This document shows positions 54,870-64,000 of a stretch of DNA of 64,000 nucleotides, piece after piece. Source of the stretch: Schistocephalus solidus (taxonomy: Eukaryota; Platyhelminthes; Cestoda; Diphyllobothriidea; Diphyllobothriidae); the NCBI GenBank assembly GCA_017591395.1, contig WEDG01007025.1, forward strand, positions 97,635 to 161,634, written 5' to 3'. The notes below the pieces were generated by a model, which worked only from the letters and a program-made list of their open reading frames with translations, did no database searches and was not told the DNA's origin. Within the stretch, counting starts at the first letter, position 1. The number at the start of each line of letters is the position of its first letter. A program made the position numbers and the translations under genes.

Positions 54870-55775
54870 CCGGTTACACGGGAGCGCTCGGGCGAGCACT
54901 GCTCACTGGACAATGTCCTTCACACAAATGACCGAGTTGCTATCGCACAAATAATCAATACCCGTGATGAACTCACGGCAAGAAATGACTCGCATGTTGT
55001 CGAATGGCCCATAATCACACCAAGCCTGACCATCTGCGAGGCGTAATACAGCTGCTAATTATAGTAGAGAATTAGATGCATAGTATCCCAAATGTCAGGC
55101 CAGTAAGGTTCCTTTTCCAGAAATCGCGTTTTGTCAGGCTTAGAATGCCTGATCGGGGTTGACCTGCCAAAGTGTGCAAACCTTATGAGCTGGCAGAGGA
55201 AGGTGTTTCGTGGAGCGTCACGATGCGAGCCCTCGATGTTCCCAGCAGAGGTAAGGAGGTCTTCAACTGACGTTGACAGTGCTGGTGGCGATAATGTGTC
55301 ATTTGCGTTGATATCAAAAATGGCGCTGGGTATTATATAGGACGCTGGGCTCCTGGGATCGGCCTTACGAGGTCGACTAAACTTATAACAGCCTCTAACT
55401 TGAGGCCCCGTGAAAAAAGTATGGAGTTAACTGCGAAAAGGTTACGTGGGGGATGGGGGCGTGAGCGGGGGGGGGGGGGGTGGGTGGCGTGCACTAGAAA
55501 AACTAAACGACTCAACACAGCTAATGGTTATGTACCTGAAACTTGTAAGGACGAACCGAGGCTGCTGGAACTGTGCATGCTGCATGCGCGGCAACACGCA
55601 TGAGACAGTGGCCCCTGAATGATGAAGATCAGCCAAAGGAAATGTCAAAACATTTTTACCAGGAAACACAATGCCAGATCAATTCCTCCACTGTGGCCGA
55701 ACGTATATCCAGCCAACGTCTTGAATCGAACTCTGAGCAAAATAAATACATGAACATGCTAGTTAGGAATTAATC
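54870..55775. other. Unassigned spacer with G-run
   Basis: A GGGGGATGGGGGC segment followed by 14 consecutive G (about 55467-55480) could form a G-quadruplex on the plus strand. No genes were recognised. Confidence 0.4.
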
Positions 55776-55779
55776 AAAA

Positions 55780-55985
55780 TAACCCTGCCTCTCCTATCGC
55801 CGGTCTTCGTCACTCCATCTTGTCACCGGGTCGAGGCGGGGGAGTGGAACAGAGAATGAAGTATATGCAGTGCAAGTCCGCTCGCACTATAGACCAGCGT
55901 CAGCCACCATTCCTGCACAGCCATTTTTTAGAGTATACGGGGGATTTCGTCGAAACTACGACGGTTGAACGGTCGGTCCTCATGA
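55780..55985 (+). repeat. Rep-A 3' fragment, plus orientation
   Basis: CCTCTCCTATCGCCGGTC, TTGTCACCGGGTCGAGGCGGG, GATGCAGTG-like TATGCAGTGCAAGTCC, and GATTTCGTCGAAACTACGACGG close as in other Rep-A ends. Confidence 0.75.
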
Positions 55986-55989
55986 CCTT

Positions 55990-56540
55990 TGCATATCGCT
56001 TATATTGATATTTATTGCCGCGTAACTGATGGACACACTTAAGTGCGCCTTCCGTTCCGATAAAAAAATAAATTAATTTTTTAAAATCTCGAACAGTACC
56101 ATTCTGGGACTCTACCATTTCAATGGCTTGTATGGGCTGCTTGTGGAAACCTCTTGTGCCGCTTGAACAGACAAAATGGAAGATAAATCTACAGGTATGT
56201 TCTAATAGGCAAATTTTTATGGTTGCGTTAAGTAGTTAGTCAGCAAAGTGGCTTTTCGGTTCGGCACGCACGCCAACAACGGTGTCGGATATACTTTAGT
56301 CGGAAATCCTGAGAAAAGGGCTGAGGTTGCTTAAACACACATGAGTGCAGACCTGGAAACCTAGACCCAAACTCTCAACTTGCGCCGCACTTTAGAGAAA
56401 CTGGCCATAATTGCCCTCTGCAAGGACCTACTTTAGGGTTCGAAGCAATATTTGTTCGTACTCAGAGCCCTACAATCATCACACTCTATGTAAGGCGCTA
56501 CAATACTGTATTGGGCCGGGGCAAATCAAGGACTGAACGA
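55990..56540. other. Unassigned spacer
   Basis: Nothing recognised. The endonuclease core of PLE-8 would be expected at its right end but is not readable. Confidence 0.35.
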
Positions 56541-56770
56541 CGTGGTATTCAGATGCCACCTCCATCAACAAGTATCTTGACTTTCCTGCAGCTTATGAAT
56601 ACTTGCGTGATTACGTACACAAAGCTCAGGGCAAGATGGCACGCAGACACAGCCCAATGACGAACTCACACGACGGAGGAACGCCGGCGTCAGACAGAAC
56701 AACGCCGGCAGAGGCTCAGCCAACCCCCATCGAAGTGGTGACTCACAATGCACGCAAATAACATGCCCTT
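56540..56770 (+). pseudogene. PLE-8: C-terminal tail of the Penelope-like protein
   Basis: The plus frame reads YSDATSINKYLDFPAAYEYL, then RDYVHKAQGKMARRHSPM and a Thr/Ala/Pro-rich tail to a TAA at about 56771. This follows the usual SINKYxDLPxAY ending of PLE endonucleases and keeps about 75 open codons. A hammerhead-like motif lies 110 bp downstream. Confidence 0.8.
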
Positions 56771-56878
56771 CAAAGGGCCGGGGCAGCGAACAAAAAATCA
56801 ATCAGCCCGAGGCCGACTATCAGCTCACTGCACGCCACTTCCGTTTCCGTCCGATTAAATGCAGTTAACGTTTTGACA

Positions 56879-56909
56879 ATGATGAGCCGACTAAGCTCGC
56901 CGAAACGTC
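56879..56909 (+). ncRNA. Hammerhead-like motif at the 3' end of PLE-8
   Basis: ATGATGA (first base changed), stem GCCGA/TCGCC with one mismatch around CTAAGC, then GAAA and CGTC exact. It fits the 3' position seen for PLE-3 and PLE-4'. Confidence 0.6.
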
Positions 56910-56915
56910 AGCATT

Positions 56916-57305
56916 TCAATCCACTTGCACCGGTGATGCCTTTGTAGGGGTCAAAACAGTGGTTGTACTCAGAACCCTACAATAATTACCACTTGTTCCT
57001 TGTAGGAATGGGAAAGAGCAGTAGGAGTTGTGTAATCTGTACAGAAACTCCGGGGTAGCCAGAGGCCCCGACGCGCGGTAAGCTCGGGGCCTGCGCGAGC
57101 GTCTGTCCGCTAGCGTGATGTGGGCGTGAGTAAGGAAAATGCCACGCGAGAGTTGGACTAACCGCTTGATCGGCCAATAGCAGGCTGAGTCAGCCTGTAA
57201 TTGGCTTGGTTGTCCCAGGGCTGTGTGCGTGTGGTTCAGCAGCTCGGGAAGTGGCCTCAGGAGACCTCGTGCGCGGCGTGGGCACCAAGGTTGAAGGCGC
57301 TGCAC
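56916..57305 (-). other. Unrecognised 129-codon open frame
   Basis: A minus frame, GC-rich and rich in Arg, Leu, Pro and Ser. No domain recognised. It overlaps the PLE-8 3' end, so it is probably a chance frame. Confidence 0.15.
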
Positions 57306-57420
57306 CTTCTTATTTCTCGAGAATATGTCACTAATGCCACCGGATAAGAAGCATGCACTGGAAACTGCTAAACTGCAGGTTTTTACGGCGAATAATTGCA
57401 GAAACAGTTAAATTAATTCC

Positions 57421-57770
57421 ACCCAGTTGTGAAAATCTCGACAGCCTCTGTGGGATTCGAACCCACGACAGCAAGGGAAAGGCTTTAGTACAACCAACGC
57501 TCTAGCCAACTGAACTACGAGGCCCCACCGGGAGCCGTGAATTTAATCACACTGCGGTCATGTTACCCGCCCAGCCTAATTCAATCTATGGAGTCAGCCA
57601 AATCTGTTATGGTAAGCTGACTACCCAAGTAGGATTTCCCAAGCAATCAATCAAGAATCCGCCAGATGGCGCACCCAGCGTATCCAGTGCAATTAATTTC
57701 TAAGTTTTTTTTTCACATCTGGGTCAACTGAATCATTCGAATCTGCCAAAACTCCCTTATGATCCGTTTA
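57421..57770 (-). mobile_element. SINE-B copy, minus orientation
   Basis: Minus-strand tRNA-like head with B box GGTTCGAATCCC and A-box-like TAGTTCAGTTGG, then ACCGGGAGCCGTGAATTTA, CTACCCAAGTAGGATTTCCC, CAATTAATTTCTAAG and ATTCGAATCTGCCAAAAC. Single unit; no tandem partner. Confidence 0.9.
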
Positions 57771-57774
57771 TAGT

Positions 57775-60730
57775 TTGGATTCTCGACAGCACCTATACCG
57801 CAAAAGTGAGAGAGAGGATTCTTTTCTAGAAAGCTGATAGCCTCACAAAATCATCCGTGTGAAGCCATCGACGTCTTGTATTACACAGTTCAAAACAGAA
57901 AATTACCAAGTCAAAGACAGCTTTGGATAATGGAAGTAGAATCCGACCGAATTAGTCAAAAGACACTCGATCCGAAAGAGAAATTTTAATTTAAAAAGTG
58001 CAGACACAATTAATCCAGTTAGGGGAACGGATACAGTTGTGTCCTTTGTTATTGCTTTGAAAAAACTTTTTTCGTGGTAAATTTGAAGAAACCAGCCATC
58101 GGATGTTTCAAAGAAGGGTACACGGCATCTGGTGAGATTCGCGAAGGTGAGGTCGGAAGGACAGCAGAAGTTTGCGCGAGCAAAGCCCCTGGAGGGTATG
58201 GTACCGTAACCAGCGTGTCTACTGATTCCTCCTACGTTTGACTAATCAGTACTTTTTGAGCTCCTCAAACGTTTAACCAATTCGGCCCCTAAGGGTTGAT
58301 GACGGTTGCAAAATATCCCAATAAAAGGCCCAAAGGATCGCTGATACACTACAAATTTCGGGCTATTTTGTTAAAGGTGACCATTAAGCGGAAGTGGATA
58401 CCACAACAGGAAAGCTAATCTCCGTTTATTAAAGAGTCCTCATCAACCATGCAAAAATGCTTATCCCAAATCACCTGTACCGAATCCCATTTATTTCCAT
58501 GCCTTAAACACACATTGAATCCATTTTTATAGGATTCGCAGACCAGTATAAACTACTAGGTGTTCATGTGATGGTTTTTGCTTTCATTCATTCTTCAGCT
58601 TATCCTTATTCCCCCCAACGATTTACCTGGCACATTATAAAACTACATTTATACGAGTAAAAAGCCGCAGAGCGGTCTCTTTCAGCGGAGCACTTTTGTT
58701 CTTATCTGATGGTCAATCCTTAGTCTGCATTGACTGTCTGGCAGAGAAGTCCCTTCGTGCGATGCAACAAAAGTTCTAAAATGTACAATGACAAGCGTCT
58801 CCCTATTGCGATTTCCTAGTCAGTTTTTTATGTAGCTCCTCTCAAGTCAGGTAGTTGCAATACAGCCGCAAAGATCTGACTTCCGATTGTCTGATTCCAA
58901 CTTCAGTTGCCTGAAGCTGCTTGAGGACTAGGTCATAAGACTTAAATATTTAACAATATTCAAATTTAAATTTTTAAATAACTAAATTAAATAAATAAAG
59001 AAATATAATTAAATTTAAATCTTTCTTCCTGCTGTTGGTAGTTACACTGGTAGATATAATTTTTCGTGTTGCGCTCGCAACAGGTTCACTTAAATTTCGA
59101 ACGTTGATTTGTGGAAAAATTAAAAGGTTTACCAGACTGCTCGAGGAGGTACTCCCGTCGAAGATTTTGGTAATGTTAAATTAAGATCACACCGTAACAC
59201 GTACAGACAAACCAGACCTCGGAAAACACTCGGGTTATTACGGTATATCATGGCTAAACGTGCCCTCTTCCCCATATTAACACGTGTAGCTCTGCTTTTA
59301 CTTTCCAGGGGGTTTACGATTACGGTTAAAGTTGGCCCACGGACGATGCACCCCGCCTGGAATTGGGCGCAAGGTCAAGCGGGATAATCCCAACTTTGCC
59401 CTATCCCATACAATATTTCGGTATATTTGGTTCTATTTAAAATATTTAGCAGTTAAGGAAATTCCATATCTCACTCAAAATGTTCCTTTCACTGCACATT
59501 TCGTATTTGGGCATGCAGGTTGCCGATCATTAAAAAAAACAATTTCCCGATGAAAATCCGCTCCAAAATATGCAATCCTTGTTGTATTTCCGAGCTACCT
59601 GTTTGTTCAAAAATACCGCACCATCATCGGAGGTCCCTACTTCTGCAACTGCGATATTATTTTACCCGTTCTTTTTGCGGCGAAAGGAGTTAATTAGACC
59701 TTTTAACTAGAAGTGGAACTCCTGTATAATTTGCTTTGTCTGGGCCTGAATTAAGACGATCACAGATGTCGCCATGTGAAGTGCCAACCTGATTGTTCGG
59801 CAGATGACCAATGCTTGACAGGTCAAACTTTGCAAGCAACGAGTTACACCGGGTGCCCCAAATCAAAGCAAGTAGCAATTCCTAAGAGAGTAACCTAGAA
59901 TCCCCTCCCCGAGGTCACTTTTCAACAGTTGTTTTGCGGTCGAATTGAAGAATTCAGGTGACTACAGTTCGGCCAGTCTTGTACACAAATAATACCTTTA
60001 CTGTCAGGGGTTCAAAGCACGTCAGGGTAGCCCAGTTTTGTGAAAATGAGTCGGATGATTAACCTAATTTTATTCACGAATAAAAATGCTCATTGATATT
60101 AAACAGAACATTTTTAATAACAGACTAGGAGGAAGAGAGTAGTGTCTAAGTAGTGGTTGGACCCGAAGCACTACAGTCATCCGGCCAAATATCGGGTTGT
60201 GGGAAAAGAGGCGTTTGAGCCACCGCGACCTTCTGGATGCCAGTGTCCGTGAGGAAGTCGGTCCAGCTGATCTGGAAGCGATCACTGCACGGGTGAATGA
60301 CCTTGAGGCAGTGGATCATTAACAACGACGCCATGGAGTACGTCAAAATCATCGGTTGCGGACTCTGTATCTAATGCAGTTTCCCTTACGGCTTCGACAG
60401 CGGGATAGTTTAGCTTTCAATAAGTGCGCTTTGGTTGTATGTGTTGTTGCGGAGGACGCAGCAAGAATCCGGCAATAATTCTGCCCATTAGTGCCTCAAT
60501 CTTGTCTGAAATCACAAATTTCTGGCTGGTGAAGTTGTCCTTTTCGATACTCTACCACTGAAAATGTTGTAAATTATGAATTGTATATGAACAGGACTTG
60601 TAGAGGCCAAAGCTCCCAATGCTTGCTGGAAGGGCGCCCAATGAAAATACAAGCTTTATGTGGGCATGGATTCGTGGACATTTCATCGATGCTGAGGGTT
60701 ATGCTAAACAAAGTAAGCATGCCGTAATAA
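57775..60730. other. Unassigned 2.9-kb spacer
   Basis: The second large interval without repeat families of this window. An AT-rich patch lies at 58940-59030. Frames are at most 73 codons. I see no coding evidence. Confidence 0.4.
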
Positions 60731-60734
60731 AGCA

Positions 60735-60970
60735 TTCACCGATCAGGTTCCGGGACGGGCTCACACCTAGTCGACTTGAGACGCCCTCGCAGGTAGTCGC
60801 AAAACGACTGACCATGATGCAGAATGTGAGGAGGACCAAAAAAGACAACAGAGAAATTGGAATGGCCATTTCTTCTTTTTTGGTCATTGTCAGCCAGTCA
60901 TACCCAAGGTCAGGTCCCGATGACATAGGATTCTTGTCCTGTCGGTTACGATCGGGAGAATTCTGTGCCA
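60735..60970 (-). mobile_element. SINE-A copy lacking most of the tRNA head
   Basis: CATTCACCGATCAGGTTCC, CCTCGCAGGTAGTCGC, GACAACAGAGAAATTGG, AATGGCCATTTC and GTCAGCCAGTCATACCC follow minus-oriented SINE-A. Then the sequence jumps to the leader CGGTTACGATCGGGAG, so the head is largely deleted. Confidence 0.85.
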
Positions 60971-61084
60971 TGGGAGGGGTTTTCACAGACCAGGCAGCCT
61001 CTCCGCCACAGAATGCTGACTGCTTTAATGTCCGAAGTTGTGGTGCAATCTAGTATTTGCGAAGGAATGCTCGCTACCATAACC

Positions 61085-61545
61085 TTGCATTCTTATGTTG
61101 CCCCGCAAACGGGTCGCGTTGTAGAGGCGCTGTACCAACACGGGGGCCAGATCAGGGCATGGCAGACGTTATTCTGGTTGCGCTCACATAACAAATGCCG
61201 AACATGGGTGGGGGGGGTGGAGGTGAAACTTGTAGGTGCAGACTCATGCCACATCAGCCACTTGCCATTATGGCACCCTCACACCGTGGGATCTGATTCA
61301 GGCGTGGCAACACGGTCAGGGGAGTCCACGGCCGAGCCAGCTACCTGCATCCGACCCCACGTCTGTTCTTCTTGACTCTGTGCTGATACCAGGCACATAC
61401 GGGTGAGGGAAGAAAGAATGCGATAGCTGCAATGCAAGTCTACATTCACCCGAAACTAATTTACACGCAAGTCACCGTCCCTGTACCAACATGCTGTGGA
61501 ACATACTGTCGAAATAGTCAAAACCGGCGGTTGACCTGTCATACA
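61085..61545 (+). repeat. Rep-A copy, plus orientation
   Basis: GTAGAGGCGCTGTACCAAC, CACGGGGGCCAGATCAGG, GTAGGTGCAGACTCATGCC, CACACCGTGGGATCTG, GCACATACGGGTGAGGG and CGCAAGTCACCGTCCC keep the order of 33755-34165 and extend it. The 136-codon frame at 60965-61375 is repeat-derived. Confidence 0.8.
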
Positions 61546-61549
61546 CTTA

Positions 61550-61900
61550 TAAGTCCTTTTCTGTCCGTGAGAAGTGACTGACACACCGAGCAGGCTAATA
61601 ATCGGGAAAGAAAAGCTCATCGATTGTAATTCAAGTACCCAGCTTAAAAAAATGGTTTTTGGGCTATTTTATAATCACCAATCGGAAACCGTTTATTTTG
61701 AATTTAACTTTTATATTTTGTACTTTGCAAAGATAAAGCACATTTCCTGGTCTGAAATGTTTTTCGTGACGCAAAAAGTCAGATTTGTCTAATAAAACAG
61801 TGCAATCGTCTATTTCTGAAGTTTGCCCGTAAGAACTGCTATGCACTGCTACAGCGCAAAGTCAGATTTCATCTGCTAGCCGATGTCGCTAGCACAATCG
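61550..61900. other. Unassigned spacer before satellite
   Basis: AT-rich with no recognised family. The first satellite landmark appears near 61910. Confidence 0.4.
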
Positions 61901-61904
61901 GCGT

Positions 61905-63300
61905 GCCCTATCCGGTCTGAAATCCTCAAAATATCTGTATTTCGGGAGGTAAGTGAGATGGGTGTGCAACCTGTGGGGGTGGGGCGTAATTCATAAAAGT
62001 GCAGGAGAACAAACTACTCGTTTTACTAGAAAACACGCAAGTAAAATTAGAGACAGATCAACACCTTCGGACCCAGAGCATTTAAAAATACGCATCCACA
62101 AAACATCTCAGCATTCCACCAAATGAAGCCTGTTGATATAATTGCAAAACGGAGCAAGTTCATCTCCTTTGTCTTGGAGTTCGTATGGTCAGCTAAAGTA
62201 TACAATGAAACCGCAATCGTCATGTCCAATTTCCTATTGTTTTCCACAGTGAACTAACCGGTTTGATATGCTCAAAATGTTCGAAATCGGGTGGGTACGG
62301 GGTGGGACAGTATTCATGCAAGTGCAGTAAAAAGAGTATTCGTTGGACTAGAAGATGCACAAATAAAGGTTAAAGAATTGCAGTCTTCTTCAGACACACA
62401 GCTTTTAACAAGAAGCATTCAATCAACGTCTCAGCTTTCCGCCAATAAAGGCCTGCTGATCTGATTGCAAAATGGAGCAAGTTCATTTCTTTGTCTTGGA
62501 ACTCAGTAGGGCAAGGAAAATTCTACAACAAAACCGGAATAGTAATTTCCAGTTTCCTATCATGCACCCACCGTAAACTACCCGGTCTGATATGCTCAAA
62601 ATCTCTGTATTCCGGGCGGTAATTAAAATAAAATTGCGGTGGTTGTGTGTTGGGTCGGTATTCATACAAGTGCAGTAGAAAAGTGTACTCGTTTTACAGG
62701 AAGACGCACAATTAAAGGTTGAAGAATTGCAGACTCCTTCAGACCCGCAGATTATAACAAGATGCATCCACAAAACTTCGCAGCCTTCCGCCAAATAACG
62801 CCTGTTGATCTGATTGCAAAACGGAGAAAGTCAATCTCCTTCGTTTTGGAACGCAGCATTGCAAGCAAAATGCTACAACAAAACCGGAATAAGCAGGTCC
62901 AGTTACCGCTCGTTTAGCCACAGTGAACTTAACGGTTTGAAATGCTCAAAATGTCTGTATTCCGGGATGAAATAAAAATGTTTTTCGGTGGTTGGGGGTT
63001 GGGTGTTATTCATACTAGTGCAGTAGGAAATAGAACTCACACAAATAAAGGTTAATGAATTGCAGAAATCTCGTTTTTCTAGAAGACGCACATATAAAGG
63101 CTAAAGAATTTCAGACTCCTTCAGACTCTGAGAATTTAACAAGATGCATCCACAAAACGTGTCAACTTTCCTCCAAACAATGCCTGTTGATCTGATTGCA
63201 AAACGGAGCAAGTTCCTCTCCTTCGCCTTGGAATTCAGCATCGCAAGCAAAATGCTACAACGAAACCGGAATATTGATTTCCATATTCCCAACGGTCAAC
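61905..63300 (+). repeat. Tandem satellite, about four diverged units
   Basis: Landmarks recur in order: CTGAAATCCTCAAAATATCTG-like, GTATTCATACAAGTGCAGTAG, CTCCTTCAGACCC, CATCCACAAAAC and GATTGCAAAACGGAGCAAG. The CTTCAGAC-type landmark falls near 62065, 62390, 62739 and 63119, so unit length is about 326-380 bp, growing by small insertions. The 103- and 106-codon frames inside (62483-62794, 63144-63464) are translations of units or of unit plus flank. Confidence 0.9.
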
Positions 63301-63309
63301 CAGCAAACC

Positions 63310-63930
63310 TGGGAAACCTAAGGCTTAAGAGAAGCTTTTTCGGTGATTGTCTCGTGTTTGACGGTGTATATGAAACCAAAAATATAAATGCTGAAACCCA
63401 GTGCGACATTCTGCCATTCGAAGCGGCTACCCATGTTCAGTCGTCTGCATGTGCCTTGCGCTAACGCCTGAATCGGCACTGTGTCGTGGTTTTTGTGTCC
63501 TCGATGAACATTCTGACGCCTGTTGTCACCGACGTTTCCAAGCCTAAATTACCCCGTTTTAGGTGGCTTCGCAAGGCCAGGTAGGGTGACCACAAGTCTA
63601 AATAGCGATCAGCACCTTGGGCCATGACTTTTAAGGGAGTAAAATTTCAAGACATTCCCCCCGCGGTGCAACCCGGAATGCCACATATGCTCGGGGTACT
63701 ACAGTCGGATTGCTAGCGGATAGTTGGGCATTCGCGTTCATCAGCTGGGTTCTTCATCATAATGTTTGCCTACGTAGCTGCACTGAAGTCAGAGGACAGC
63801 TGCTGAAAGTTTCTGTTTATGGAGTAGATCACAAGGCCATTTCACTGGCCAGCAGAGGATTGAGTCAGGTCTACGAACGACTCATATTCGGTAAAATCCG
63901 AGAGATTTAGGCCACGATCTGGAACACACA
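63310..63930. other. Unassigned spacer
   Basis: Nothing recognised. Confidence 0.35.
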
Positions 63931-64000
63931 CATTACACATTATTACTTTCATTATTATTACTTTCACATTACTACATTATTATTATTATTATTATTATTA
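63930..64000 (+). repeat. (ATT)n microsatellite reaching the window edge
   Basis: ATTATT runs with CACATTACTAC interruptions up to the last base, so its full length is unknown. Confidence 0.9.

Noticed and set aside
56565..56801. 78-codon minus frame
   Set aside because: It is antisense to the PLE-8 tail, which has clear similarity in the plus frame.
60965..61375. 136-codon plus frame
   Set aside because: It lies on a Rep-A copy and an adjacent SINE-A end.

Overview
This window is non-coding, repeat-dominated animal DNA. I could not assign any stretch to an intact host gene. No open frame looks like a conserved host protein and nothing resembles bacterial gene organisation. The longest open frames belong to decayed retroelements, lie on dispersed repeats, or are translated microsatellites. 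The repeats are Penelope-like retroelements (PLEs) with GIY-YIG endonuclease tails, tRNA-derived SINEs, long modular dispersed repeats and trinucleotide arrays. This mix suggests a large flatworm genome, and from recollection of similar sequences a diphyllobothriid-type tapeworm. That assignment is inference and was not checked by search.

Layout: 1-5.3 kb holds copies of a modular repeat (Rep-A, marked by GTTCGACCGTCG or its complement), a second repeat (Rep-C) and SINE-A pieces. 8.6-9.9 kb is a Rep-A cluster. 10.3-12.3 kb holds an inverted SINE-A pair and a tandem-plus-inverted SINE-B cluster. 15.1-16.3 kb is a PLE remnant with hammerhead-like motifs on both sides. 17.4 kb and 24.7 kb are trinucleotide arrays. 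21.3-23.2 kb is a tandem Rep-A array. 26.4-26.9 kb is an uninterrupted copy of Rep-B, whose second copy at 38-40 kb is split by a PLE. 27.5-30 kb contains terminal-inverted-repeat elements with a degenerate telomere-like (TTAGGG-type) interior, next to a Tc1-like transposase relic. 31.9 kb, 38.7-43.0 kb, 45.3-47.8 kb, 51.5-52.1 kb, 54.6 kb and 56.5 kb are further PLE remnants. 43.6-45.0 kb is a SINE-A cluster with a TA array. 52.35-52.78 kb is a tRNA-Trp-like sequence inside nested inverted repeats. 61.9-63.3 kb is a tandem satellite of roughly 330-380 bp units.

How the parts relate: the PLE remnants encode pieces of one kind of machine, a reverse transcriptase followed by a linker and a GIY-YIG endonuclease. 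At several loci a hammerhead-ribozyme-like motif lies just past the coding end, and elsewhere it stands alone or inside another element. The SINEs have tRNA-like heads with A/B-box sequences and no proteins, so they would have depended on another element's reverse transcriptase; which one cannot be told here. Nearly everything is broken by stops and frameshifts, so this is mostly a fossil record. The most unusual items are the scattered hammerhead-like motifs (one inside a reverse transcriptase gene), the telomere-like inverted-repeat elements, and the hairpin locus carrying a tRNA-Trp copy that includes an encoded CCA.
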